This document shows, in pieces, positions 56,201 through 59,010 of a stretch of 64,000 bases of DNA (positions within the stretch are counted from its first letter, which is position 1; each line of letters opens with the position of its first letter). The notes beneath the pieces are model-generated. The model was not told where the DNA came from, did not search any database, and was given only the letters and a program-made list of their open reading frames with translations. Origin of the DNA: Uloborus plumipes (Eukaryota; Arthropoda; Arachnida; Araneae; Uloboridae); the NCBI GenBank assembly GCA_038373865.1, contig JAXGGA010002932.1:47985-111984 (forward strand), given 5' to 3'. The position numbers and the translations under genes are program-made.

Positions 56201-58609
56201 TTCCCCCAGATTCTCTTATGGTGCTTTAAAACCTACTATCCTAGTGACACATTTACAACAAGAGATTTCGATTCCATCTTAAATTCCCTAGGTGTGACAA
56301 AAAATCGTCTCTCCTGAAAAAATTTCTGTTTTGGAGATGACCGGTTTTGCAACCAGACGACACAAATCAATGAATATGTAAATGAGCTAGTGAATAAGTG
56401 AAATAAATTGTTTCACTTTGCCCCACAAGCGCTTAACAAATTGTATTGCAAAAATTTAACATCAAAGCATGTCTATTCACTGCAAAAAATAACCTGTTGT
56501 TTTAATAGTACAATACTGGTAGCAGAGGTTCCAGTTTAAAACTGTAAAAACACAGAAATTAACTGTACAGTAACCATTTTACAGTTTATAACTGTAACAC
56601 TAACAATTTTACAGTTTATTTCTATAATATTATTAGTAATATTAGTAATATTTATTATTAGTAATATTATAATTAGTAATATTATCATAAAATTAGCTGT
56701 ATTATAATGTGAAAACAACAGTATAATACTGGCAGAAGATGTTTCAGTTTAAAACTAAAATTCACAGTAATAAACGGTAAAATAAACAATTTTAAAGTTT
56801 ATTATTGTAAAGCAACAATTTTAGTTTATTACCACAGTTTTACTGTTTATTAACACACAATTAGCAGCATTGTACTGTAAAAACAACAGTATAATACTGG
56901 CAGCAGAGGTTCCAGTTTAAAATAATGAAATGCACAGTAATAAACTGAAATTAGCTATTTTACAGTTTATTACCGTAAACTAGCAATTTTACAGTCTACT
57001 ACTGCAAAATTAGCAATTTTACAGTTCATTACTGTACAATTAGCTGCAGTATACTGTAAAAACGGCATCTATTTTTTAGTGTTGTGAAATAAATAAGTAC
57101 TGCTCGGCACATCACTAAGTCTCAACAATATTTGAAATATAAGTTGCAAAGCCTTATTTTTTATAACAGCCAAAATTATTTTTTATGCCACAAAATAAGA
57201 GTCAGCATCAAATTTTGAAAATTGTATGAACTGTTTTCCGCCTGCAAGAGGACAACAACAGATTCCGTGGCTCTTGCTGTCGGTTTAAAGTCAGCATGAG
57301 CGCTTGCCAACACTGTAAAAAATAAGTTGCTGTACTGTAAAGCTACTGTATTTTTTTAACAGTATAATATTGAAAGCAGAGGTTTCTTTTCAAAACTGTA
57401 AAAGCTCAATAACAAACTATAAAACTAGCTATTTTAGTTTTTTACTGGAAAACTAGCAATTTTACAGTTTGTTACCATAAAATTAGCTGTATTGTAAACA
57501 GCAGTATAGTACTGGCAACAGAAGTTCCAGTGTAAAACCGCAAAATGCACAGTAATAAACTAAAACTAGCTGTTTTACAGTTTGCTACTGTAAACTAGTA
57601 ATTTTACAGTTTACTTCTGTAAAATTAACAATTTGACAGTTTATTGCTGTACAATAGGGTGGGGCGAAAAATAAAAAGTTTTTCAGATCAACTTCTAATA
57701 GTTGCCAAAAGTTGTCTTTGGTGATAGTTAGCTTTTGTGCAAAATTTGAGAAAAATCGGTTAATATCTTCAGGGGGCGCTGCGATCGCAAAGTATTACCA
57801 TAGCTTTTACCGGGATTTTATGGTTAAAATATGAAAAACAATGCCGTTAGCTAATCTCATTGCATTTTTTTTACTCATAAGATATATTCATGCATTCAAA
57901 GCATGTGAAAAAACTCACAAAAAATTATTTTATATGATATATTTTTATTTCAAGCATTTAAAAAGAAACAGAAAGTGAAAAAAAGTGATTTTTTTTAAAT
58001 ATAAATATATCATATAAAATAGTGTTTGTGAGTCATTTCATATGCTTTTAATGCATGAAAACATCTTTTGAGTAAAAAAAACGCAAAGAGACTAGCTAAA
58101 GGCATTCTTTTTGATATTTTAACCATAAAATCCATAACAAAGCTATGGTAAAACTCTGCGATCGCAGCGCCCCCTGAAGATATTAACCGATTTTTCTCAA
58201 ATTTTGCACAAAAGCTAACTATCACCAGAGACAACTTTTGGCAACTATTAGAAGTTGATCTGAAAAACTTTTTATTTTTCGCCCCACCCTACTGTACAAT
58301 CCTTGAAAAATTATCTGAATTATACGGTAAAAACAACATTCATTTTTTTACAGTCAGGGCCCTGCTCCGCATTGACGTAAAGCAGAAACGTTAAATGAAT
58401 TAAATGGTATTCCTATGGAAAGTTCCCGGATTTTCGGTTTCTGCCTTCGGTTTCGGTCGCGTTTTCTGCCGATGTGGAGCAGGGCCCTGAGAATTCCAAA
58501 CCGAAACGATTCTTTCTCGTTGCAGGTAAATGCAGATATTGCGCATTCTAGTCTGTCCGAAATTCCAGGTCTGACACCCATCATGCCCTCTGGAGCCATG
58601 TACATGATG
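15422..58609 (+). CDS. TAT: Tyrosine aminotransferase gene, nine coding exons, 3' end outside the window
   Basis: Spliced CDS: 15422-15614, 21499-21603, 23772-23839, 40666-40824, 47855-48049, 51183-51265, 52875-52944, 53542-53670, 58526-58609. All junctions are GT-AG and the frame is kept throughout, giving residues 1-362. The product is a fold-type I PLP aminotransferase that converts tyrosine and 2-oxoglutarate to 4-hydroxyphenylpyruvate and glutamate, the first step of tyrosine breakdown. Visible family marks: N-terminal VRPS...[10 protein letters not shown] block (29-49), SGCSQA (128-133), PRPGF (151-155), NNPSNPCGS (202-210), ADEIY (233-237), SGLTK with the Schiff-base lysine K267, and PGWRMGW with phosphate-binding R275. 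Collinear similarity to vertebrate TAT runs through every exon. The C-terminal part, including the expected substrate-carboxylate arginine, is missing because the gene leaves the window. Mammalian TAT is a homodimer; I assume the same here. Alanine or other class I aminotransferases are less likely given the TAT-type N-terminus. Confidence 0.95.
15703..16019 (-). mobile_element. LINE 3' tail, copy 1, in intron 1
   Basis: On the - strand a protein tail reads [20 protein letters not shown] and [19 protein letters not shown] (15745-15951), then a stop, a short 3' UTR and a poly-A tail (T run at 15703-15720). The cysteine/histidine pattern and position just before the 3' UTR match the C-terminal zinc-knuckle-like end of non-LTR retrotransposon ORF2. 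Severely 5'-truncated. Confidence 0.75.
16027..16460 (-). mobile_element. LINE 3' tail, copy 2, in tandem with copy 1
   Basis: Nearly identical to copy 1 over about 300 bp, including its own T run (16027-16046), but it extends further 5' (to about 16460) with an upstream reading frame (16266-16454) rich in basic residues. The 14-base string tattccatgctgat stands before both T runs (15690-15703, 16012-16025) and recurs inside copy 2 near 16338. This indicates a tandem duplication of about 325 bp rather than two independent insertions. Confidence 0.75.
17198..17640 (+). repeat. Dispersed repeat copy (tatactcggttg)
   Basis: The most complete copy of the family also found at 8117 and 51399: tatactcggttgctttataa, tctccatggaaaccgtacga, tttatgcactgctgctgagg, ending near gccgccagctctcgtc. 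A related tail occurs at 59850-59900. No coding frame or identifiable class. Confidence 0.6.
18167..18599. mobile_element. hAT MITE, CAACGCCTCC family, copy 1
   Basis: Ends CAACGCCTCCTAAATACTAA and complement TTAGAAGGCATTG, flanked by GTGCAGTC / GTGCAGAC (7 of 8). The interior has two related blocks (tggttcacgatacactgc) and several atttaaattt palindromes. Copies at 25164 and 26492. Confidence 0.75.
18669..19394. mobile_element. CACTG-family element, complete
   Basis: Starts CACTACAAAAAAGAAATTG and ends TTTTTTACAGTG, with TA on each side (18667-18668, 19395-19396). The inside is a series of gtttattactgtaaa / agcaattttacag units interrupted by ggcagcagaggttccag-type spacers. No coding. Confidence 0.75.
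19698..20332. mobile_element. CACTGTTAAAAC element with 120-bp internal tandem repeats
   Basis: Ends CACTGTTAAAACTAC and GTAGTTTTAACAGTG, with TA at both flanks. Inside are four to five tandem copies of a unit of about 120 bp (tcaagtagcacacttcgttg ... cgtttaaaggttatttgtgc) starting near 19698, 19819, 19934, 20051 and 20158. The fourth and fifth copies carry many single-base deletions. A block of GGCACC-type motifs precedes the right end. Related to the outer element of the nest at 60534. Confidence 0.75.
20477..21195. mobile_element. GACTCC-rich element, hAT-like ends
   Basis: The right end GCGGAGTCG-complement ... CAGCCCTG (21195) and dense gactccgactcc repeats at 20607-20635 and 21090-21190 match a widespread hAT-like MITE type with CAGGGCTGCGGAGTCG ends. 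The left boundary CAGGCTGCTGAGTCG (20477) is weak and no 8-bp duplication is readable. Confidence 0.4.
20802..20834. promoter_or_regulatory. Two perfect nuclear-receptor IR3 palindromes
   Basis: AGGTCA-TTG-TGACCT (20802-20816) and AGGTCA-CTG-TGACCT (20820-20834) stand 3 bp apart, with another AGGTCA half-site at 20792. This is the consensus inverted repeat with 3-bp spacing used by steroid-type nuclear receptors. It lies inside a repeat element in intron 1, so function is uncertain. Confidence 0.4.
21499..21603 (+). CDS. TAT: TAT coding exon 2 (residues 65-99)
   Basis: The acceptor tcttccag precedes 21499 and the donor acag|gtactt follows 21603. It completes the split glycine and reads [11 protein letters not shown]...[16 protein letters not shown], matching the TAT block that in vertebrates reads GDPTVFGNLP...KYNGYAPS. 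The phase is 1 on both sides. It contributes the GDP and NGYA motifs near the active-site entrance in class I aminotransferases. Confidence 0.93.
21864..22531. mobile_element. hAT-like MITE, CAGGGGTGATTGTG ends
   Basis: Inverted ends CAGGGGTGATTGTG and CACAATCACCCCTG. AACTAAAC occurs at both flanks (21856-21863 and 22534-22541, with two extra bases on the right). The region before the right end repeats ccggtattttc / gaaaataccgg motifs. No transposase. Confidence 0.7.
23294..23670. repeat. CACTG-family element
   Basis: Left end AACTGCAAAAAATT (first C changed), right end TTTTTTAAGTG. The interior has the usual cagtaataaactgtaa and gcaattttacagtttattgc units. The two-base flanks do not match clearly. 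Confidence 0.65.
23772..23839 (+). CDS. TAT: TAT coding exon 3 (residues 100-122)
   Basis: A short 68-bp exon, with acceptor aactctag before 23772 and donor gcaaaa|gtaaga after it. It completes a split glycine and encodes [23 protein letters not shown], which aligns with vertebrate GFLSSREEIASYYH...LEAK. It ends in phase 0 exactly before the DVILTSG block of the next exon. It is too short to stand out as an open reading frame and was placed by frame, splice sites and family alignment. Confidence 0.9.
24164..24783. mobile_element. Tc1/mariner-like foldback, CAGTGGACACAA ends
   Basis: Ends CAGTGGACACAAAAAATG and CATTTTTTGTGTCC-like complement closing CATTG, with TA at 24162-24163 and 24784-24785. 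The arms pair further inward (aaactttgtgtgtttgtata / tatacaagcacacaaagttt; agcatgaaa / ttttcatgct). 620 bp, non-coding. Confidence 0.7.
24925..25609. mobile_element. Inverted-repeat element split by a hAT MITE
   Basis: Left arm ctatatagacgagccggcat ... ttaagtttgaccactttgga and right arm, read inverted, ctatatagacaggccgacgc ... ttaagtttaactactttgga. The right arm is continuous only after removing the hAT MITE 25164-25579 and one copy of gcttgat. Confidence 0.65.
25164..25579. mobile_element. hAT MITE, CAACGCCTCC family, copy 2 (inverted)
   Basis: Ends CAACGCCTCCTAAATACTAA and complement ending GAGGCGTTG; gcttgat stands at both flanks (25157-25163, 25580-25586). Inverted relative to copy 1. 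It interrupts the right inverted repeat of the element at 24925-25609. Confidence 0.75.
25881..26434. mobile_element. Foldback MITE, TAAGACGTCTGGCTC ends, copy 1
   Basis: Ends TAAGACGTCTGGCTCTTTGA and complement TCAAAGAGCCAGACGTCTTA. Inner arms also pair (ggttgcgttttct / aaaacgcaaccactg). Relatives at 38705-38850 and 50577-51098. Superfamily not determined. Confidence 0.65.
26492..26928. mobile_element. hAT MITE, CAACGCCTCC family, copy 3
   Basis: Ends CAATGCCTTCTAAATACTAA and complement ending GAGTCATTG, flanked by the perfect 8-bp duplication ATTCAAAG (26484-26491, 26929-26936). This copy establishes the family as hAT. Confidence 0.85.
27433..27892. mobile_element. hAT-like MITE, CAGGGGCGGC ends
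   Basis: Ends CAGGGGCGGCA / TGCCGCCCCTG-like, flanked by CCTATGTA and CCTATATA (7 of 8; 27425-27432, 27893-27900). It sits within a stretch that looks like a Helitron 5' end (tatatataaaaatgaatgta). Non-coding, 460 bp. Confidence 0.75.
28231..28867. mobile_element. hAT foldback MITE, TAGGGTGGGGCG family, copy 2
   Basis: 637 bp, same ends and foldback layout as the copy at 4722, flanked by GTATTCAC (28223-28230, 28868-28875). Substitutions in the left arm (for example atgaaaaacaatgccgttag) are shared with arms of the other copies, which shows that the two arms diverged as left and right versions before spreading. Confidence 0.9.
28883..29475 (+). mobile_element. Helitron-like copy (+)
   Basis: Starts TCTATATATATATATATG after A, continues with caaatctagttttcgtcgga typical of the local Helitron family, and ends near the hairpin-like gcgcgacgccgggc followed by CTAC (a changed CTRR). 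Both ends are partly decayed. Confidence 0.5.
29897..30652. mobile_element. TTAA-flanked element, GGGGTTACAGTACC ends
   Basis: TTAA at 29897-29900 and 30649-30652 encloses GGGGTTACAGTACCT / AGGTACTGTAACCCC. In the middle are two perfect hairpins: around tatattttgcaatatatttg (30154-30192) and cctgagtgcaatattttttg (30209-30245). piggyBac- or Kolobok-type by target; the GGGG start differs from the CCC-started group. Confidence 0.65.
30844..31387. mobile_element. TTAA-flanked MITE, CCCTTAACTTC ends
   Basis: TTAA at 30844-30847 and 31384-31387; ends CCCTTAACTTC / GAAGTTAAGGG. It includes the 40-base T run near 31263. The next element (31391) starts 3 bp after its right TTAA. Confidence 0.65.
31391..31783. 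mobile_element. CACTG-family element, complete
   Basis: Starts CACCGTAAAAAATGAATTG, ends GGTTTTTGCAGTG, with CA on both sides (31389-31390, 31784-31785). The CA target shows that the 2-bp duplication is not restricted to TA. Confidence 0.7.
33100..33475 (+). mobile_element. Helitron-like copy (+), short
   Basis: Same 5' region as the copy at 28883 (tttgttccttatacaaatcc, ggattttcatcaaacttgg) and the 3' hairpin taccgggcaacgccgggta; the terminal CTAG is not seen. Confidence 0.5.
33654..34085 (-). mobile_element. Helitron-like copy (-), both ends intact
   Basis: On the - strand it starts TCTATGTATATAAAAATGG and ends with a gcacccgggaaacgcc hairpin, then CTAG (33654-33657), between A and T. 432 bp. 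It lies about 180 bp from the oppositely oriented copy at 33100. Confidence 0.7.
34759..34766. promoter_or_regulatory. Perfect CRE palindrome in intron 3
   Basis: TGACGTCA within the 12-bp palindrome GTTGACGTCAAC (34757-34768), in a 500-bp stretch less AT-rich than its surroundings and free of recognisable repeats. Confidence 0.35.
35112..36402. mobile_element. Tc1/mariner-like element, CCGTAAAATGGGG ends
   Basis: Ends CCGTAAAATGGGGTTAATCG and, inverted at the right, CCGTAAAATGGGGTGTATAG, with TA at both sides. The motif accccgct / gatcggaac (caatcggaacac, gattcaccccgc) recurs four times near the ends. 1.29 kb; no intact transposase. Confidence 0.6.
36418..36561. mobile_element. CACTG-family element, minimal (144 bp)
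   Basis: Starts CACTGTAAAAAATACAC, ends TTTTTTTGCAGTG, with AG on both sides (36416-36417, 36562-36563). It contains only one run of the inner units, so it is the shortest complete copy. Confidence 0.75.
36784..36956. mobile_element. hAT-like MITE, CAGGCCCGTCATTTAGG family, copy 1
   Basis: 173 bp, ends CATGCCCGTCATTTAGG / GACGTCCCTG, flanked by ACCTGCAC and ACCTGCCC (7 of 8). Runs of C and G mark the interior. Relatives at 37686 and 47538 share ataagtgggcgtggttttt. Confidence 0.7.
37167..37631. mobile_element. hAT element, TAGAGATGAG ends, CGGGCTCGGG repeats
   Basis: Ends TAGAGATGAGCCGGGCTCGG and complement CGAACTCATCTCTA, flanked by the perfect 8-bp duplication TTAGTTAG (37159-37166, 37632-37639). 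Subterminal gggctcgggc repeats are dense on both sides of an AT-rich middle with an (aat)n run. Confidence 0.85.
37686..37867. mobile_element. hAT-like MITE, CAGGCCCGTCATTTAGG family, copy 2
   Basis: 182 bp, CAGGCCCGTCATTTAGG to TGACATCCCTG, flanked by GAGCTAAC and GGGCTAAC (7 of 8). Confidence 0.7.
38209..38702. mobile_element. CACTG-family element interrupted by a SINE
   Basis: Left end GGCTGCAAAAAATAAACTG, right part gtaaaagcaacagtg; standard inner units (ctgtaaaattagcaattt). The SINE at 38350-38646 splits it and duplicates GATATATAATTA. Confidence 0.65.
38350..38646 (+). mobile_element. tRNA-derived SINE, + copy
   Basis: The 5' end GGGGCCGTGGTAGCCCGATC ... carries an A-box-like stretch and the B-box GGTTCGATC, i.e. 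a tRNA-like head of about 75 bp. A body of about 200 bp follows, with a tail of gaagt repeats (gagtgaagtgaagtgaa). A perfect 12-bp duplication, GATATATAATTA, flanks it (38338-38349, 38647-38658), as expected for LINE-driven insertion. Confidence 0.85.
38705..38850. mobile_element. Foldback MITE fragment, TAAGACGTCTGGCTC family
   Basis: Only the right part is present: aaatggtcaaaaaatcacta, aacgtaaccactctcggccg, ending aagagccagacgtctt. It abuts the end of the interrupted CACTG element to its left. Confidence 0.6.
38954..39240 (-). mobile_element. tRNA-derived SINE, - copy
   Basis: Close to identical to the + copy at 38350 but inverted, 0.3 kb away. The - strand head has the B-box GGTTCGATCCC and an anticodon-like loop CTCATGA, suggesting an origin from a CAU tRNA (Met-like). 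Flanks ATGCGTATAAAC and ATGCGTATGAAC (11 of 12). Confidence 0.85.
39323..40560. mobile_element. TTAA-flanked MITE, CCCTTTAAGC ends, hosting a hAT foldback
   Basis: TTAA at 39323-39326 and 40557-40560; ends CCCTTTAAGCGA / TTGCTTAAAGGG. Without the hAT insert (39887-40524 plus one duplication) it is about 590 bp. cgccgtacgggcaaa occurs on both sides of the insert. It ends 105 bp before exon 4. Confidence 0.65.
39887..40524. mobile_element. hAT foldback MITE, TAGGGTGGGGCG family, copy 3
   Basis: 638 bp, flanked by ACGTACAC (39879-39886, 40525-40532). It is inserted in the TTAA-flanked element 39323-40560. Its orientation is reversed relative to the copies at 28231 and 57655, judged by which arm carries the aacaatgccgttag variant. 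Confidence 0.9.
40666..40824 (+). CDS. TAT: TAT coding exon 4 (residues 123-175)
   Basis: The acceptor ttcttcgcag precedes 40666 and the donor catg|gtaaga follows 40824; it is phase 0 on both sides with 53 codons. It encodes [16 protein letters not shown]...[27 protein letters not shown], one of the most conserved parts of TAT. S128-Q132 form the PLP phosphate loop; F155 in PRPGF corresponds to the aromatic residue stacking on the cofactor ring region. The exon is GC-rich with mainly C/G-ending codons, in sharp contrast to the AT-rich intron. Confidence 0.95.
41687..41975 (+). repeat. Dispersed repeat, two tandem copies
   Basis: Copies starting near 41694 and 41825 (ctctgaat[ta]aaagataaaattcacg) with a spacing of about 130 bp; both contain cactgttaatgc-like ends and gcatgttgatg. 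A third copy is at 655. Confidence 0.6.
42468..43351. mobile_element. Tc1/mariner-like element, CGCGTATAAGTCG ends
   Basis: Ends CCGTATATACTCGCGTATAA and complement ACGCGAGTAATACGG, with TA on both sides. gggtcgacttatacgcg recurs near each end. The interior has a tandem duplication of about 160 bp (gatcgcaaaaatgaac at 42942 and 43102). Fits a Tigger/pogo-type non-autonomous element. Confidence 0.65.
44250..45998. mobile_element. hAT-like element, CAGGGGTGCAC ends, 1.75 kb
   Basis: Ends CAGGGGTGCACAAC / GTTATGCACCCCTA, flanked by CTCTAATG and CTCTACTG (7 of 8; 44242-44249, 45999-46006). Long enough to be a decayed, internally deleted autonomous element, but I see no BED zinc finger or hATC motif in its short reading frames. 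Confidence 0.6.
47538..47708. mobile_element. hAT-like MITE, CAGGCCCGTCATTTAGG family, copy 3
   Basis: 171 bp, CAGGCCCGTCATTTAGG to TGACGGGGCTG, in an A-rich target (flanks a8 and caaaaaaa). It ends 146 bp before exon 5. Confidence 0.65.
47855..48049 (+). CDS. TAT: TAT coding exon 5 (residues 176-240)
   Basis: The acceptor gtcttttccag precedes 47855 and the donor cttc|gtaagt follows 48049; 65 codons, phase 0. It encodes [16 protein letters not shown], then [16 protein letters not shown] (202-217) and [11 protein letters not shown] (230-240). N206, D234 and Y237 are the expected cofactor contacts: Asn and Tyr to the PLP O3', Asp to the pyridine nitrogen. Strongly biased to C/G third positions. 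Confidence 0.95.
48285..48587. mobile_element. PIF/Harbinger-like MITE carrying CREs
   Basis: Ends GGCAGGAATTCAAGTGAAAC and complement TTTCACTTGAATCCCTGCC, with TAA at both sides (48282-48284, 48588-48590). A 3-bp TAA target with a GG start suggests PIF/Harbinger. Two perfect TGACGTCA palindromes lie inside (48373-48380, 48489-48496), plus the half-site atgacgtt at 48383. Confidence 0.7.
49183..49415. repeat. CACTG-family element, right-truncated
   Basis: Starts CACTACAAAAAATAGGCTG after TA, with inner units up to aaactgtaaaatgaattt; the right end is missing. Confidence 0.65.
49502..50099. mobile_element. Long foldback element with AGTA duplication
   Basis: Ends GGGGCATTTCACGGTATTTG and complement, flanked by AGTA (49498-49501, 50100-50103). 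The arms pair over about 220 bp (aaagtacattctaaagtata, attgcactcagaacattgaa, gttacggactctacattgaa). Three copies of tagagtccgtaac-type sequence lie in arms and centre. 598 bp; superfamily unknown. Confidence 0.75.
50577..51098. mobile_element. Foldback MITE, TAAGACGTCTGGCTC family, copy 3
   Basis: Left end ttttaagatgtctggctcc, right end gagccagacgtcttaaaatt; inner ctggaaaaaatagtgatttt pairs with aaatcactatttttaccag. Ends about 85 bp before exon 6. Confidence 0.65.
51183..51265 (+). CDS. TAT: TAT coding exon 6 with the PLP lysine (residues 241-267)
   Basis: The acceptor cgtttcag precedes 51183 and the donor aaaag|gtattt follows 51265. It encodes [20 protein letters not shown] then TCSGLTK, with K267 as the catalytic lysine that forms the internal aldimine. 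The exon ends after two bases of the next arginine codon (phase 2). Vertebrate TAT has GGLAKRW at this place. Confidence 0.93.
51399..51660 (+). repeat. Dispersed repeat copy (tatactccgtta), short
   Basis: Third copy of the family at 8117 and 17198: ctccatggaaaccgtacgaa, acgcactgcagttgaggcat, tttatgtttatcgaatgagg. Ends earlier than the others. Confidence 0.6.
52082..52749. mobile_element. CACTG-family element, complete
   Basis: Starts CACTGCAAAAAATAAATTG, ends ATTTTTTAGTG, with TA at 52080-52081 and 52750-52751. It has several inner blocks, each opening with ggcagcag.ggttccag. It ends 125 bp before exon 7. Confidence 0.75.
52875..52944 (+). CDS. TAT: TAT coding exon 7 (residues 268-291)
   Basis: The acceptor gcctttctag precedes 52875 and the donor ctcg|gtaagt follows 52944. 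It completes the split Arg and reads [31 protein letters not shown] is a hallmark of this aminotransferase group and R275 is the predicted PLP-phosphate ligand. It starts in phase 2 and ends in phase 0. The short exon was confirmed by frame continuity on both sides. Confidence 0.93.
53034..53495. mobile_element. Tc1/mariner-like MITE, GGGTAAGTGCTCC ends
   Basis: Ends GGGTAAGTGCTCCAGTAGTC and perfect complement to CTTACCC, with TA on both sides. gctccagtagtcggcca recurs inside (53231) and in inverse (53453, 53470). It fills most of intron 7 and ends 46 bp before exon 8. Confidence 0.7.
53542..53670 (+). CDS. TAT: TAT coding exon 8 (residues 292-334)
   Basis: The acceptor gtcgaccag precedes 53542 and the donor gttaaa|gtgagt follows 53670; 43 codons, phase 0. 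It reads [20 protein letters not shown] then [20 protein letters not shown], aligning with vertebrate [21 protein letters not shown]. A Tc1/mariner-like MITE ends only 46 bp upstream of the exon, so the polypyrimidine tract lies in the short remaining stretch. Confidence 0.93.
54925..55153. mobile_element. TTAA-flanked MITE, CCCATTAATGCC ends
   Basis: 229 bp including TTAA at both sides; ends CCCATTAATGCC / GGCATTAATGGG. Relative at 61399-61914 shares tagcgtc, agggacggtccaaaaa and cagattgcagcaca. Confidence 0.75.
55309..56042. mobile_element. CACTG-family element within the duplication, copy 1
   Basis: Starts CACTGCAAAAAATAACCTG, ends ATTTTTTAGTG, with TT on both sides (55307-55308, 56043-56044). 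The block opening tttactgtttattcccacac is present twice. Confidence 0.75.
56478..57081. mobile_element. CACTG-family element within the duplication, copy 2
   Basis: Same ends and TT flanks as the copy at 55309. It arose by duplication of the whole segment, not by transposition. Confidence 0.75.
57311..58355. mobile_element. CACTG-family element hosting a hAT foldback
   Basis: Starts CACTGTAAAAAATAAGTTG; the right end tttttttacagt (58354) abuts another MITE. The hAT copy 57655-58291 sits inside its right part. Inner units as in the other members. Confidence 0.7.
57655..58291. mobile_element. hAT foldback MITE, TAGGGTGGGGCG family, copy 4
   Basis: 637 bp, flanked by CTGTACAA (57647-57654, 58292-58299). 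It is inserted into the right part of a CACTG element, so it is younger than that element. The left arm carries the acaatgccgttagctaatct variant and the right arm the standard one. Confidence 0.9.
58355..58489. mobile_element. hAT-like MITE, CAGGGCCCTGCTCC ends
   Basis: Ends CAGGGCCCTGCTCC and perfect complement GGAGCAGGGCCCTG; 135 bp. The interior matches 1458-1605 in inverse. No target duplication is visible. It ends 36 bp upstream of exon 9. Confidence 0.65.
58526..58609 (+). CDS. TAT: TAT coding exon 9 (residues 335-362)
   Basis: The acceptor tctcgttgcag precedes 58526 and the donor gatg|gtgagt follows 58609; 28 codons, phase 0. It reads [20 protein letters not shown] then PSGAMYMM, matching vertebrate [28 protein letters not shown]. 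It is the last coding exon I can find in the window. A hAT-like MITE ends 36 bp upstream and a Helitron-like insertion begins 27 bp downstream. The remaining C-terminal segment was not found between here and base 64000. Confidence 0.93.
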
Positions 58610-58636
58610 GTGAGTAGTGCGAAATATATTTTATTA

Positions 58637-59010
58637 CTAGATTATTACCCCGGGTACTTATTCATGCAACATAGCTAGTTATAACTGTTTTTAACTTATT
58701 TCATGCTAAAATGAAGTAGGTGAGCCTTAAATTCTGTACCTCAGAACCAGACTAACGTAAGTCCATTTTCGTCATTTTTCAGTAGAGGGGAAAAACGATG
58801 TATTCGACAATCGTTTTTCCCCTCTACCGAAAAATGACGAAAATGGACTTACGTTAGTCTGGTTCTGAGGTACAGATTGATAATTCATTGTTAATCGTAA
58901 TCTTTGTTGGAAAATACTCCTATTTAAATGTGTTAAATTTTATCAATTGGTATGCTCAAAGGCTGATCTGTATTACTCTATCTATTGAAAATTGAAAGAA
59001 AATGGCCATG
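58637..59010 (-). mobile_element. Helitron-like copy (-) starting 27 bp after exon 9
   Basis: The - strand 3' end is gtacccggggtaataat then CTAG (58637-58640) and T. The body matches the copy at 33654 (gtgagccttaaatt, gataattcattgttaatcgt, tctttgttggaaaatactc). The 5' part is lost near 59010. It is interrupted by the palindrome 58734-58875. Confidence 0.65.
58734..58875. mobile_element. 142-bp near-perfect palindrome with ATT duplication
   Basis: The arms of about 66 bp (CTGTACCTCAGAACCAGACT ... ggggaaaaacgat) are almost perfect complements around the small loop gtattcgaca. ATT at 58731-58733 is repeated at 58876-58878, and removing the insert restores the Helitron sequence cttaaattgataattc. 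The 3-bp duplication is reminiscent of PIF/Harbinger or CACTA elements, but the ends fit neither clearly. Confidence 0.75.

Larger units (their letters stand above)
55193..57189. repeat. Local tandem duplication (period 1171 bp) carrying CACTG elements
   Basis: 55193-56153 and 56364-57189 are homologous beyond the transposon ends: both start aaatcaatgaatatgtaaat, both have gccccacaagcgcttaacaa before the element and gtactgctcggcacatcact after it. The first copy has an extra inner repeat of about 185 bp (55670-55860). The second contains an expanded attagtaat run (56625-56690). Confidence 0.85.
53671..58525 (+). other. TAT: TAT intron 8
   Basis: 4.9 kb. It contains a piggyBac-like MITE (54929-55149), a local duplication of two CACTG elements (55193-57189), a CACTG element interrupted by a hAT foldback (57311-58355) and a small hAT-like MITE (58355-58489). 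53830-54900 is AT-rich, with a short ctatggaataact repeat at 54445-54530 and no gene. Confidence 0.85.
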
